From assembly GCA_003049485.1 (NCBI GenBank), contig PYST01000043.1:67041-131040 (forward strand): a stretch of DNA of 64,000 bases, read 5' to 3'. A model generated the notes under the pieces. It searched no databases, was not told the DNA's origin, and saw only the letters and a list, made by a program, of their open reading frames with translations. A program made the position numbers and the translations under genes. This stretch comes from Ophioceras dolichostomum. Its lineage: Eukaryota > Ascomycota > Sordariomycetes > Magnaporthales > Ophioceraceae. Shown here piece after piece: positions 1-10,791 of the stretch; the first letter of the stretch is position 1, and every line of letters starts with the position of its first letter.

Positions 1-72
1 AAGCCTCGATCTGGGGCCAGCAACGGCGACGGCGCTGCTGAGACGGGAGTTGTGGGATCACATGAGAAATAG
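1..72 (+). CDS. possible 3' end of a gene entering from the left edge
   Basis: Frame 1 is open from the first base and ends with TAG at 70-72, giving about 23 residues that finish GVVGSHEK. The stretch is GC-rich and rich in G, A, S and E, like the hydrophilic tails of fungal proteins, and base composition drops right after the stop. Nothing identifies the family. A second frame is also open here, to 235, so this is only a suggestion. Confidence 0.3.
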   Translation, partial: KPRSGASNGDGAAETGVVGSHEK

Positions 73-512
73 ACGGGGCTGTAGAGGTAAAAGTGTTTTA
101 AAGGAGATGGCTGCTTGGGGGAGATGGGAAATGGGTAGGTACATAGTCCAAAATATTTTAACCAGTTATGGGCTCTGCACCTCGCAGTCCTATTCAAAAT
201 ACCTGTCCGCTAGTAGGTACCACGTACCACACTAGCTAGCTTACCATCCAATGAACGATATATGACGACATCATTAAAGTCGGGGGATGTGAAAAGAAGA
301 GAGGGTAAGCAAGATAGGTACAATACTCCAGGACGCCCGCATAAGCCAGAAACAGCAAAGTAACAGGACGTACACCAAAAGAGCCTTCGCTGCTGGCCAG
401 GCAGGACATCATCATTAAATACTTCTCCTGTTTGTCTGACAGGAACGAACCAGAACGTGCCTCCACTGTTCCAACACGCCGAGTACATCTTAAAATCCCC
501 ATTGTGACCTTT
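73..512. other. intergenic, no gene seen
   Basis: This is the 3' flank of the MFS transporter and possibly of a gene ending at 72. The short open frames lack family features. No tRNA, repeat or promoter motif stands out. Confidence 0.5.
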
Positions 513-2927
513 TCACCTTAACCCTGTAGCCTTGAGGATATCATGTCGGTAGAAGTACCCACGAATCCTCTTCCCGAAAATGTCTGGCAGAGGGGACAGA
601 AAGTATCAGATGAGTTAGAGAAGTCCTAATCGAAAGAGGGAAGGAACCGTGGCAGATGAAGTGAAAGTGAACTTACACATCGGGATGCTCAACACGCAAA
701 CGACCACCTGCACAGACCCAAGGGCGTTGAAGATGGGCGTCGCCTTGGTCCTGTTCTGGATGAGCCAGTCGTACGCCTTGTACGTCAGGCCGTAACTGAA
801 GAAGTTCTTGAAGATGATCATGCAGGTGAGGCCCTCAATGGCAAGGTCGCCTAGAATATCCGGGGAGGGGAAAAAAAAAAGCCGCCGAAGTAAGCAAAAT
901 GTTCATCCATAGTACCTAGGTAGGTAGGTACAGGTACCTAGCCTACCTAGGGAGGCACCAAATGCGAGGGGACGAGAGACGATGGGGAAGGAAAGGAAGG
1001 AAGGTAACACTCACGATACGCATCAACAATATAAAGCGACGACGCCACCGCCCCAATGACCATCCCCGCCACCTCGAGTCCGAAGAACGCAATCGGCACC
1101 GACCAGTGGTAATCGCCCACTTTCAACCCATCAGCGCCCATGCCGAACCCGTACACGCCCGCGCACCCCAGCACCAGCTGCGGGATGGTCAGCAGGATGC
1201 GGAACTCCGGCTCGTACACGCCGCCGTTCCACTTGGTCAGGACACGCGCGCTCCAGTCCGCCAGCCCGCCCGCGATCAGGAACCCGGCGATGGCGCCGAT
1301 GAACGCTCCCGTGTACGCGTACCCCGTCCGCACCTCGTCCCACCAGAGCGGGTGGCCCAGGAAGAAGAAGCCCAGCACGACGCCGATGAACACCGTCCAC
1401 CCGATCATGGTGCCCTGGATGAGCGCGGCCCAGAGGAAGGCCGGCTGGAAGAGGAGCACGATGGGGCGCAGGGCGAGCTTGTAGAAGTAGTCGTCCGTCT
1501 TGCGGCCGTCGAAGAGGGCGAGGGACTGGAGGAAGGTCTTCTTGGGCGAGATAGGGTGCGGAGGACCACCGTTGGCAGTGGCAACGGTGTGGGCTTGTTT
1601 CTCCTGGTCGGAGCCCGCCGGCTGCTGGGGCGCCAGACGCACCACGCCGCCGTCGTCCACGACGGCGTCGGCGGGGACCGAGTCCTTTCCTGACCCGTCC
1701 ATGGACGTGGACGGCTGCTGCTGCTGGAGCGACTGGCGCGGCTCTTCCGGACCAGTGTGCGCCTGAGTCTGCGCCGGTGCGTCAGCGTGTTGGCCACCCT
1801 CTCCCCTCGCAGCAGCACCACCAGCAGCCGCCGCGAGGTTCGAAGAAGTGGTGGTAGTCGACCTCACGGACGCGGCCAGCATGTCGATGTTGAGCGACTG
1901 GTCGCGGCGGAAGGCGGTCTCCGGGCAGAACAGGATCACGAACGGCAGGGAGGCGGCGCAGAAGATGGCGACGAGGTAAAAAGTCCACCACCACATGATG
2001 GTGTGCGTGATCTTCCCCACCAGGATGGGCGTGAAGAACGCCCCGCCGAACACGGCCAGGTTTGTGAAGGCCATCCTCTTCCCCCTCTGGTGCACATGAT
2101 ACAGATCGCCCACGACCGCGTTGACGAGGCACTCGTAGGGGGCGGCCGCCACGCCCTGCACGACGCGCGAGCCGACGAAGCTCTCGTAGTTGTCGCCCAC
2201 GCCCCCCGACCAGGCGCTCGCGCCGATGAGTACCACGAGCCCTATGACGAACGCGTGGCGTTTCCCCCAGATGCGGCTGGAGGGCACCCAGAAGATGGAG
2301 CCGGCGCCGCAGCCCAGCAGGAAGTAGCCCGTCAGAAGCGCGACTTTTGTCAGGTTGACGTGCAGCACGATCGAGAGCGAGATGGTGTTGGCGGCGAGGA
2401 TGGGGCCCAGAGCCGTGGCGAAGATGGCGACCATGGACAGGACGAAGGTGATGACGTCGCGCTTCCACAGCGGCCAGTTCAGGGGGTCGTTCGGGTCGTC
2501 GGACGGCTGAGGGACGAGCACGATCGGGACGGGCCCGCTGTGGTCGCATTTGAGGCCCGCGGCCGCTGCCGCACCGGAGGGCGCGAAGAGCGGCCGGGAT
2601 GCGTCTTCGAAGTATCGGGTCGTGCCTGTGTTTGTTTTGTGACGCAATTCGTTAGATCCAGCAAGCTGGTACATTGTATGAGCAACCAACCGCCCCGTCT
2701 CACTTGTCCCTTTTCTTCGGAGAAGAGCGCGGTGTCTGTCCCCGTCTCCGCCTTGTCTTCCGTCTCGTCCGGACGTTCCGCCGGGCGGGACGCCGGGAAG
2801 TGCGGGAACGGGGGAAGCCGCCGGCCGCGATGCGAGACGCGCGGCATGGATGATCGATCGATCGATCCAGGGAGGACTTACCCGGGACATGGTCCATGTA
2901 CTTATCCTCCAGAATGCCTAACCCCAT
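513..2927 (-). CDS. MFS transporter, 12-TM type
   Basis: Major facilitator superfamily permease, expected in the plasma membrane; the substrate cannot be told from sequence. I build four exons: 2927-2882, 2625-1015, 850-677 and 583-513, giving 633 aa. The N-terminus MGLGILEDKYMDHVPG followed by TTRYFEDASRP, then DDPNDPLNWPLWKRD, is typical of a fungal MFS group. The loop between TM2 and TM3 carries SSRIWGKRHAFV, the MFS motif A region. TM segments flank a cytoplasmic loop of more than 100 residues, much longer than usual and rich in A, Q, S, G and P (about 1510-1850). The start at 2927 is chosen because the GT donor at 2881 (GTAAGT) and the acceptor at 2626 join the two conserved blocks in frame. 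Starting inside the big open frame instead would add a non-conserved arginine-rich leader, which is intron. The last exon ends YFYRHDILKATGLR. Confidence 0.85.
915..951. repeat. inverted repeat (hairpin) of the CCTAGGTAGG family inside an MFS intron
   Basis: CCTAGGTAGGTAGGTAC at 915-931 faces GTACCTAGCCTACCTAGG at 934-951 and can pair almost perfectly with a tiny loop. It lies in the third intron (851-1014) of the MFS gene. The same CTACC/GGTAG motif recurs at many other places in the window. Confidence 0.7.
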
Positions 2928-4431
2928 CTTTGGCAACAACTATTCTGAGCAGCTTCTTGGAGCGGGAGGAGCTGTCAGGAGGGAATGCTTAGGAAATGGG
3001 TAAACAATTGCTTGATCAGCAATGACAGCGCATGGTTGACGGACGGTGTCTGGTTTTCTTTGACGTCGTCGACCAGCGAGCGCTTGGCGCTGCGCCCCCT
3101 CCGATGAATGGCGTCCGACTGATCACTTCTCCAAGTCGTTCCTGGTGGGTGGGTTTTTCTCTGGGCGTATCCGTATAGGGCTAGTAGACAGGAGGAAGAA
3201 GAAGCGGCGTATTCGGCATTTCGTTGCTGCCCGTCCGCTTTCCAAATGCAGGTTGATCCCCTCCGAAAAGACCTTTAAGCCTCACTTTCGGTTTGGGTTG
3301 GTTCAGTACAGTACAAAAACCGCCCCCCAAAAGTGCAAGCTGGAATGCCAAGCGAGGAACTGGGAGATGCTCAGATTTCCCAGTGGACTTGTCGTGGCCA
3401 ATTGGACGCCGATGCAGGCCAACGGAGCTTCCCTAGCGATATTAGTGGCGTCACCTGGTCGTTTTGTGCCCTTTGTTTGGGGGCTCAAGAGCCTACCAAT
3501 TATACTCCGCACCTCGCCTGATTGACGTTCTTGATGTCTTCTACTACTGCTGCATGCATTACCGTTGGCTAGGTACATATTTCTTAGGTTTGGGAAACTT
3601 GTTATGTACAGGTAGGTGCTTGAGGTACGGTGCTGCCTCCTGCTCCGTCTCCTGGGGAAGCTCCCCGCACTGTCATCGATGTTTGGTTTCCTAGCCCCTT
3701 GCCGGACTGGAGCTACTGCAGGGTCCATCGTGTCTCCTCAATGCCCTTTCTCGACGCTATATCCATGTTCTCTTGGTCGACAAAAAAGTGCAACTTAAGT
3801 GCAAATAGCATGTGCCTAACACCCTACCTCTATGGAATATCGACGGTCATGACATGCTGTGTGGAACCGAGGCTTGGCCAGACACCCCAGACCACGGCCC
3901 GAATACACATTAGTTTGACTTTCTCCAGAACACTGCCCCTCGGATCGGCATTCCGACCGACAAGTTGGCCTAGTTTTTCTTGGGAAGTGCACGCGTCCCG
4001 TCCGCTTTTTTTGCTGCCGAGTTTTCCTGTTCTCTCCCACAGTCTGACTGCCGGAGGCTTCCGGGCCATTTCGGCGTGGTCACCTCACACCAAGAGCTCG
4101 AATCGTGATACTTTCTCCACATGCAAAGGCGGGGGTGGGTAATATCCGTGGATCAGCGCAAGGAGGACCTTCCAAGGGAGTGGGAAACGGGAAACACTTT
4201 GACTCTTGACCCTGTGTGGCTAACTCTAACTGGGACTGATGAATCTCTTGTCCTTTCGTACAGCTTTTGTGATTTTGTGATACAAGACTAATGCCAGGGC
4301 CAGACAGCTAACTTCCTGTCCAACCTGACAACTAACACAGGCTAAGGGTCGTATGTTGTTCCTATGAATGCCGTGGTGCTGGTAAATGGGGGGGGGGGGG
4401 CTAGCCCGCTAAACCCCTAGCCTGTCCTAGA
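2928..4431. other. intergenic, promoter side of the MFS gene; no gene seen
   Basis: This 1.5 kb holds the MFS promoter and the 3' flank of the DUF8021 gene. Several open frames of 60-170 codons overlap each other on both strands and show no domain, signal peptide or intron logic. A run of 13 G lies at 4388-4400. Confidence 0.5.
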
Positions 4432-5247
4432 CTAACGTGTCACAGTGATAGTGTGCACGTATTTGACTTTTCCGTCCTCTACACGAATCTCATGGGAGTC
4501 TGGCATATCCCCCAAGCTGTCAAAGGAGCACAGCACGTCCACAGAGCCGATGACCTCGTCGATGACGTACCGCCTCTTCCCATTCGGCTTGCTGCTGCCT
4601 CCCCTCGGCAGCGACACGCCGCACGGCTTCACGAAGGACGACCCTTCCACGCGCTCGCAGTCGCTACCCCACTGCATCGACCCGGCCGCGTTGCGGTCCG
4701 TCCACATGTCCAGGTACCCGTCGCCGTACTTCCTCAGGAGCTCCCGGCTGGGGCGGCGCGACGCGGGCTCGATGGGCGTCCACGTCTGCGCCTTCAGGTA
4801 CCCCAGCGTCTTGGGCGCGTTGAAGAACAGGTCGCCCGTCGTGGCGGCGATGGTGTCGATCATGGCGATGGTGGACGTGTCGTCGCCGGCGTGCCGGATC
4901 TGCGTGCCGATCACCCAGGGTTTCGAGCCGGACGTCGAGATGATCATGGTGTAGCTCGCACAGGCGGTCGTGTCGGCCGTCGAGCGGTTCATGTCGATCT
5001 TGAGGGGCTGGCTGAGGATCCCCCGCTTGGCGTCCGCCTTCGCGTTGTTCTCCTGGTAGGTGAAGTTGGTGGCCGAAAGCTTGAGGCCGTCGAGCTTGCC
5101 GGCCAGCTGGGCGTCGACGTAGCTGCTTGCCGTCGCGAGGAGGCCCTCTCGGGTGCATTCGGCGGAGACGGCGGCTGGCGTGGTGGTCAGCGTCGCCGCC
5201 AACGCCGTGATGGCCGCCGTGCTGAGTACTTGGCGTAAAGTTTGCAT
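4432..5247 (-). CDS. secreted DUF8021 family protein
   Basis: Intronless, 271 aa. A signal peptide covers about residues 1-29 (hydrophobic, ending AAVSA before ECTREG). The mature part starts with the CTREGLLATASSYVDAQLAG block that opens DUF8021 proteins, which are widespread small secreted proteins of ascomycetes with no established activity. It has a repeated-looking alpha+beta layout and a few paired cysteines (ECTREG, TACASY, SDCERVEG, KPCGVSL, VLCSF) that probably form disulfides outside the cell. The family call rests on recognising the N-terminal block and overall length. The start is the only ATG that keeps the signal peptide. TATATA-like sequence lies near 5445-5453, about 200 bases upstream. 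Confidence 0.75.
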   Translation of the reverse strand: MQTLRQVLSTAAITALAATLTTTPAAVSAECTREGLLATASSYVDAQLAGKLDGLKLSATNFTYQENNAKADAKRGILSQPLKIDMNRSTADTTACASYTMIISTSGSKPWVIGTQIRHAGDDTSTIAMIDTIAATTGDLFFNAPKTLGYLKAQTWTPIEPASRRPSRELLRKYGDGYLDMWTDRNAAGSMQWGSDCERVEGSSFVKPCGVSLPRGGSSKPNGKRRYVIDEVIGSVDVLCSFDSLGDMPDSHEIRVEDGKVKYVHTITVTR

Positions 5248-5847
5248 GACTGCCGATGTGGAGTACCTCCTTGGGAGTTGTTTGGGGCAGGATGGGGTAT
5301 GAGAAGATAGGGAAGGTAGGTTGGTATAAGTCAGCCGATCCGATATTCCTAAGGCAACAGCAGCGAAGCCTGCTTGTCCGGTAGTCCACTCAAGCTTTTT
5401 TCATCAATCCAAAAAGCTCCGGGGTCGTTGCCGTAGGCAGGTGCCATATATATCGGGCTCTGGTAGACTAGAACTCATGGCTCCCGATCAGGGATCGCTC
5501 CCGCTCTAGAAGCACAATCAACGGTTGTGATTAATCCCAAATGCATTCGAGGGGTTGTCGTCTGTGAGAGAGTAGACCATGTAATGATCTCTGCCGTGTT
5601 TCTCCATTCGACGCCTATATGAGATGCTATATCTGAGTGCCGGCCCCAGTGAGCGGTCGTAGGTATTTAGCCAGATATAAAGACTCAACGTGGAGGAGCC
5701 CAGGCCCTGCCGCACAACCACCGAGTAAACTGAGGGCTAGGTGAGGGGCAGAGAAAAGTCGGATTGCCGCGTGTGCAATATGGCATGTGGCAAGCCGATC
5801 GTCTTCTCCCCTGCCCTAACCGCTAGCTTACATCCGATGCTCATCCC
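5248..5847. other. intergenic: promoter of the DUF8021 gene and 3' flank of the reductase gene
   Basis: About 600 bases without a supportable gene. TATATATA-like sequence at 5445-5453 may belong to the DUF8021 promoter, reading leftward. Only short, unsupported open frames are present. Confidence 0.5.
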
Positions 5848-6468
5848 TCAGTTGGGATACACAACATCGTATGTGCACATCAGAATGCCGCTCTTGAGGG
5901 CTTTGCTGCCGGTCAACCGAAGAGCCCAGGTCGAGGACAACTGCTTCCCTTCCCCTGCGTCTCCAGTCTGAACCATCTTGATTCCGTCGCCTAGTATGAC
6001 TGGCATAGTCGCAGTCTCCACCGTATCCACGACCTTCTCGGCGAGCAGACTCCCACAAAGGCTTCCACCGCCAAAGAGCCAGATATCGCGAGCGAACTGC
6101 TCCTTGGCCGTGCGAATCCACGCGAGTGCATCTTTAGTGTTCCGCAGCACCGTGACGTCGGCGTACCCCTGATTGGATGAGGACGACGGTGCTGGCGCTG
6201 CTGCTGCTGCTGATGATGATGCGACGGCCAGGTCCGCAGTCGTCGTTACTACAGCCACGCGGTCCTGGGCCTTCCCCTTGAGAGGATTCTGGTCGCCCTG
6301 GGCCTGCATCGTCTCGAAGGTGCGGCGACCCATGATGAAGGCATCGAACTGTGCGAACAGAGCCGCGAAGTTGATCGAGTCGTCTGATACGATCCAGTCG
6401 TAGGACCCGTCGCGCCGGGCAATGAAGCCGTCCAGCGAGACGGCCACGTTGTACCGCAACTTGCCCAT
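5848..6468 (-). CDS. dihydrofolate reductase/RibD C-terminal-like reductase
   Basis: Intronless, 206 aa, no signal peptide, probably cytosolic. The N-terminus RYNVAVSLDGFIARRDGSYDWI, then DAFIMGRRTFETM and later DIWLFGGGSLCGSLLAEKVVD, are the landmarks of the RibD C-terminal/DHFR-like NADPH reductase fold: substrate-pocket SLDG, NADP-binding GRRT and the GGG loop. In this stand-alone fungal family the substrate is usually unknown, so I do not assign folate or riboflavin chemistry. A low-complexity Ala/Ser/Pro insert at about residues 80-100, encoded by GCT-like triplets around 6180-6240, interrupts the Rossmann part and probably forms a surface loop. The gene is divergent from the FMN reductase at 7880. 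Confidence 0.8.
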   Translation of the reverse strand: MGKLRYNVAVSLDGFIARRDGSYDWIVSDDSINFAALFAQFDAFIMGRRTFETMQAQGDQNPLKGKAQDRVAVVTTTADLAVASSSAAAAAPAPSSSSNQGYADVTVLRNTKDALAWIRTAKEQFARDIWLFGGGSLCGSLLAEKVVDTVETATMPVILGDGIKMVQTGDAGEGKQLSSTWALRLTGSKALKSGILMCTYDVVYPN

Positions 6469-7879
6469 CGGATCTCAGTGCCTGATCTCGGTGCCTCAGG
6501 GGCTAGTATCACGCCTAGTATGTGGCTCAGATCTTTGTCCTGTTGTACTGCCACCGCTCTGAGTAGGTAGTAGGTAGGAAGGTATCTACCCTATTTCTAG
6601 GGTAAGTACATGAGGCTCAGCTAGGTAAAATGTCAGGCTGGGACGAGCCACATCCGCTGCTTCTGCTCGGTTTCCGAAGTGTAAGTCCGCGCCAAGGGAA
6701 GAGCGGGTTAGCCTTCACTACTTCGATTAGTACCATGCAAATTCTCGGAGGCCATCATTTAAAACGACATGCACTCGTTCTCGGGTCCTATAATCGCCGC
6801 ACCAAGGAAGCGGCAAAGAGACTGGAAATTTCCTTTGAAAAATGAAGATGAGAATGGAATGTGCAGTACCTGCTGATTTTCCAACTTATCTCGCTCTACC
6901 TACGTCACGTGCCGTATTGTCGTCTCGACTTTCTCTTTTCAGAGAAGGATTCTGAGCGTCCCTCGTCTCGCCCTTCCCACTTCTCAAAGGAGCAAAGGAG
7001 GATGCGATAGCATCTTGATTCCATTTCCAACGGCGCGCGTTATAAATCAGACATTGGTAGCTCCTTTCAGCAACGGCTTTACTTAATCGGATTGAGAAGT
7101 TTACCTTTAATCCGAACTTAGGTGTCTTTTTGATCACAGCTAAGGGCGTGATATTCTACTACCCCTCGAGCGGAGGAAGAAACCCTCCCTCTGGCGGGTC
7201 TGCCCCTTCTATACCTCCCCTCCGGAGCGTTGCAGGCTCCTCCTGCTAACACATCGCTATCGCTCCTGGAACATTCCGGTATCCCACTACTACCAGAGAT
7301 TTCTATACGTTGGCTTGCTCCTTTGAAACCCGGGTTATGATCCATTACTGAGGGCGTCCGGATGTTTCTTGAGGCACAACATTTCCTCATTCGGCAACCG
7401 CGCGGGACGGGACGACGACGACGGTCGATCCCAGGTAGGTCGCTGCCAACGGTCCCCGTTAGTCATACGGCAAGTGAATCTTCGACCTGCAGGCTTCGAG
7501 GCTTCTACCTCGCTCACTATCATCACTTCCCTACGCCTCTATGTACATATAATATGGAAAACAGTGGGAATGTGCTCGATACCAGTTGGACAGGGGCCAC
7601 GCAGCTGATAGTCTTATTTGTAATATGTCTGCGGTTTGCTGTCTGTTTGCCAACCGCAGCTTCCCATCATGCTGGCATAATCGCCATCTATCTGCCTTGA
7701 GCGGCGTTCTGTCCCTGGTATAAAAGGAGGGGTCAAGATTCTCCCTTGCCTCGAGGTCTTCAACTCTTCACCAGATACCATTGGCCTTGGCCACCATAAA
7801 CAACGTGCCGTTCCCCTCATCATCGTACCGTCCTCGTTGTCCTCCCCATCTTCGAGACCCAGCCAGCCAGCCCCACAGA
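6469..7879. promoter_or_regulatory. shared divergent promoter region between two oxidoreductase genes
   Basis: The 1.4 kb between the DHFR-like gene (-) and the FMN reductase gene (+) has no supportable gene. It must contain both promoters. A clear TATA element serves the rightward gene (listed separately). The last 150 bases before 7880 are pyrimidine-rich and free of ATG, as expected for a leader. Confidence 0.5.
7719..7727 (+). promoter_or_regulatory. TATA box of the FMN reductase gene
   Basis: TATAAAAGG lies about 153 bases upstream of the ATG at 7880. The stretch between them contains no ATG, so this is a plausible core promoter with a leader of roughly 120 nt. Confidence 0.55.
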
Positions 7880-8524
7880 ATGGCATCCCCCAAGAAAATA
7901 GCGGTCATAGCCATGAGCGTGCGGACCCCTCGCGTCGGTCCCACGGTGGCCCGGCTCGTCAAGGACATCATCTCCCAGGACCCGGAGGCGTCCTCGTACG
8001 ACATCAGCCTCGTCGAGGCGGCCTCCTTCAAGCTGCCCGTGTTCGACGAGTCCGTCCTGCCCATGACGGTCCCCGCGGTCAACAGCTTCGCGCACGAGCA
8101 CAGCAAGAAGTGGAGCGCCGAGATCGCGTCGCACGACGCGTACGTGATGGTCATCCCCGAGTACAACGGCAGCATGGCGGGAGGCACCAAGAACGCCATC
8201 GACTACCTGTACAACGAGTGGATCGGCAAGCCGCTCGCTATCGTCAGCTACGGCATCGGCGGCGGCGCCAAGGCGTCGGCGCATGCGGCGGGCGTGCTGA
8301 GCCAGATGAAGCTCCGCGTCGCCGAGACGCGCCCGGCCCTGTTCTTCGCGAAGGGGTTCGGCCCCGATGCGAACGCCTCCATCCAGACGGGGACGCTGGG
8401 CGAGGAGTCCCGCGCCAGATGGGAGACCGACGGGAAGCCGGACATCCTCAAGGCCTTCGGCGAGGTCAAGACCTTGTTGGCGACTCCTCACGAGCCGGCG
8501 CCTGCCCCGAAGGCTGCTACTTGA
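7880..8524 (+). CDS. NADPH-dependent FMN reductase family protein
   Basis: Intronless, 214 aa, flavodoxin-like fold, cytosolic. The N-terminal beta strand and phosphate-binding loop read KIAVIAMSVRTPRVGPTVA. The core motif PEYNGSMAGGTKNAIDYLYNEW, followed by GKPLAIVSYGIGGGAKA, is diagnostic of the NADPH-dependent FMN reductase/azoreductase group, where PEYN and the glycine loop hold the isoalloxazine ring. Members reduce FMN, quinones or azo compounds using NAD(P)H; the physiological acceptor is not readable. The start at 7880 is the first ATG after the TATA box and gives the expected N-terminus; longer readings begin with non-ATG codons. The tail PHEPAPAPKAAT is low complexity. Confidence 0.85.
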   Translation: MASPKKIAVIAMSVRTPRVGPTVARLVKDIISQDPEASSYDISLVEAASFKLPVFDESVLPMTVPAVNSFAHEHSKKWSAEIASHDAYVMVIPEYNGSMAGGTKNAIDYLYNEWIGKPLAIVSYGIGGGAKASAHAAGVLSQMKLRVAETRPALFFAKGFGPDANASIQTGTLGEESRARWETDGKPDILKAFGEVKTLLATPHEPAPAPKAAT

Positions 8525-10069
8525 TGCCTGCCTGTTCGACGCGCTGCGTGCTCAGAAAAGGAGGGGGGGATAAATAGAACGAACGTGTAGCTGAGCGGAC
8601 TGACTAGTCAAGCCACATGGAGGTTGATAGCGACGTCAATACATGCCGGGAGTTTGGTTCTAGAATTAGTCGTCCCTCTGCCTTAAACACATTAGAGAGT
8701 TTTACCTACCAATCAGAGTTCAGAAGTATCGTCCGGAGTTTGAGGTAGCTGGATGGGGTTAATGTGCATGGAGACGGTTTGTGCCATGTCCAGCCTGCCC
8801 AGGCTGATGCTCGGGCAGCTCGGCTCAGGTCACGATTTTTCTGCCGTGATCACTACATGTAGCTTCCACAGGTGCCTTGTACCTGTGCCATTCAGCTGTG
8901 TCAGCCGTGCTAGCAATTCTGCAGCGGCATCTCCCGCCGCTTTGAAGACCCTGTCAAGACCCAAGTGCACGGCTCAGCACGTATCAATTGCAGCCCACGT
9001 GGCGCGCGTCCGGCTCGGCATTACGGCGCATTGCTTTCATCGTCGAAATGTTCTCGGCAAGTGCTCGGTTTGTGTCTCAAGTTGCCACGGAAAGTATCCC
9101 GTAAGAGGTTGTGTAGTGTATATGGCCCTGTGCTGGGATGGTCCTAGGATCATGAAAGAAATTTAAGTTTATAAAGTGGGAATAGAAGCTTGTGGAGGAA
9201 TCCGTGGCGCTCGCTGAATCTGGATCTCTGAACCCCGAATAAGGTCGGCCCTGATGAGAGAATGCCCCCGCAGGCTGAGCAGCCTTTGCGTTGGCCCTCG
9301 GGAACGGAGAAGTTACCAAAATCCCGCGTTCCGTGGGTTCTCTGTTCGATCCGAAGATGACATCTAGGGAACCGAGGAGAGAGGGCCATCAGCGGCGGCG
9401 TTTGGACGACGAGAAAAATCAGGATGCTCACCTCCCCCACTGGCAGACCCCATCGCCGCCGCTCGGCGGGAGCCTGGACGTGGTTGGCACTTGGCACGCA
9501 AGAAACTTCCTGTTGCTTGGACCCAAGTGAGGAAGTGAGGATCAGAGGATCATTCCCCGCCAGCCACCCACCAGCCAACAATATGGACGTCACATTCACA
9601 CCCACATGCACTTTCAACAGCTTCATTGGTGGGGCAGCGTCACTGTGGTCTGTGGTCTGGGAAACGGCAGGGGAGCATTCCAGGCCAAGTTCAATTATTA
9701 GTGGAAGCTGAGCACGCTGCTTGGCTCGCTAGCAGGTCGGCGCCATTTACCCCGTCATTTCATCCAGAAGCTGATCACACACTTCGACCAACCCCTTTTC
9801 CCTCTCCAAGTTCAGCTCTCGCCACTCTCTCGCGGTCCAGTAACAATACAAAACGGTACAAGATTCGGTGTGACGTCCATTGCCTCCCCCCGATCGCCAT
9901 TCCGCCGTCGCAGGTCTTCCTCGTGTCGAGTCTCAATTGCTCACCGTACCAGCTGTGTTACCCAAGCTGCAGATATAGCCTGAACATTTTACGAGAACAA
10001 CAACTATCGAGCACTTGGCATCCTGTCTTTCACCACAACCACAAACACGCCACAAAAACCCCAATTACC
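8525..10069. other. intergenic, promoter of the CFEM gene; no gene seen
   Basis: About 1.5 kb. One minus-strand open frame (9150-9626, 158 codons) has no recognisable family, signal peptide or composition typical of the neighbours, so I do not call it. The last 250 bases before 10070 are rich in C and A, resembling a fungal leader. Confidence 0.45.
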
Positions 10070-10791
10070 ATGAAGGTCTTTACCGCCCTCGCCGCGCTGA
10101 CCCTCGCGGTCGTCGCCAACGCCCAGGCGCCAACTCTACCAGACTGCGCTGTAAGTCGAGTCCACTGGAAGCTCCGAACCTTCCGGCCAGCTGCCCGGTT
10201 GCGCCGGGGGACCGAAGTCAGCTTTGGTGCCAGCCAGCCAGCCAGCCGGCTTGCCGCAACGCAATCGCAATCGCAATCGCATCCACAAACGCACCCGGAG
10301 GCGGCAGAAGAAGAAGATCAAGACATGGAAAAGCCCACCAACTAACCCGGCACTCCCGCCCGTCTTCCTTCCCTCCCCTACAGCAAACCTGCGCAAGCAA
10401 GTTCCTCGCCGGCGGAATCGGCAACTGCGGCTCGGACCCGAAGTGCATCTGCTCGGACCAGCAGTTCCTGGGCGAGATCGCGTGCTGCCTCGCCCAGCCC
10501 GGCGGCTGCAACGAGGCCGACCAGAAGCAGGCCGTCAACTTCGCCATCCAGTTCTGCCAGGCCCAGGACGTCTCCGTGCCCACGGCCGTCTCCTGCGCCA
10601 GCACCGCCACCCAGACCACCACGAGCCCCGGCGGCGCGACCACCGGCGCGTCGAACGGCACCGTATCCACCCCGACGCCGACGGCGGGCGGCGTTTCGAC
10701 CTCGACCCGCACCGGCGGGGTCCCGCGCGCGACTGGCGCGGCGGCTGCGGGCGTGCTGGGGGGATTGGTCGCTGCTGTTGCGTTGCTGTAG
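10070..10791 (+). CDS. CFEM-domain, probably GPI-anchored cell-surface protein
   Basis: Two exons, 10070-10150 and 10384-10791, 162 aa. The signal peptide is MKVFTALAALTLAVVANA. The CFEM domain follows (C-x3-C in DCAQTC, then GNC, the GSDPKCIC block with the Asp used as haem ligand in known CFEM proteins, ACC, GGC and QFC). A Ser/Thr-rich, probably O-glycosylated linker of about 45 residues and a hydrophobic tail (AGVLGGLVAAVALL) suit GPI attachment. CFEM proteins act at the cell wall or plasma membrane in haem/iron uptake, adhesion or host contact; which applies here is unknown. The intron (10151-10383, GTAAGT donor, CAG acceptor) splits the domain between its first and second cysteine, and contains CCAG and GCAATC repeats. 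Its start context ACCATGA is favourable. Confidence 0.88.
10230..10280. repeat. CCAG and GCAATC short tandem repeats in the CFEM intron
   Basis: A CAGC/CCAG run at 10230-10247 is followed by GCAATC units at 10261-10280. Both sit inside the intron, so length changes would not affect the protein. Confidence 0.7.

Noticed and set aside
1757..2992. 411-codon plus-strand open frame opposite the MFS gene
   Set aside because: It is the mirror of GC-rich codons of the transporter; no domain, and an Arg/Gly/His-rich composition. The same applies to 17905-19092 and 23688-24887.
5812..5820. CCCTAACC, resembling a telomerase RNA template
   Set aside because: Only a little over one telomeric repeat, in the 3' flank of an enzyme gene, with no RNA-gene context.
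9150..9626. 158-codon minus-strand open frame
   Set aside because: No family, no signal peptide, no intron logic and no relation to its neighbours.
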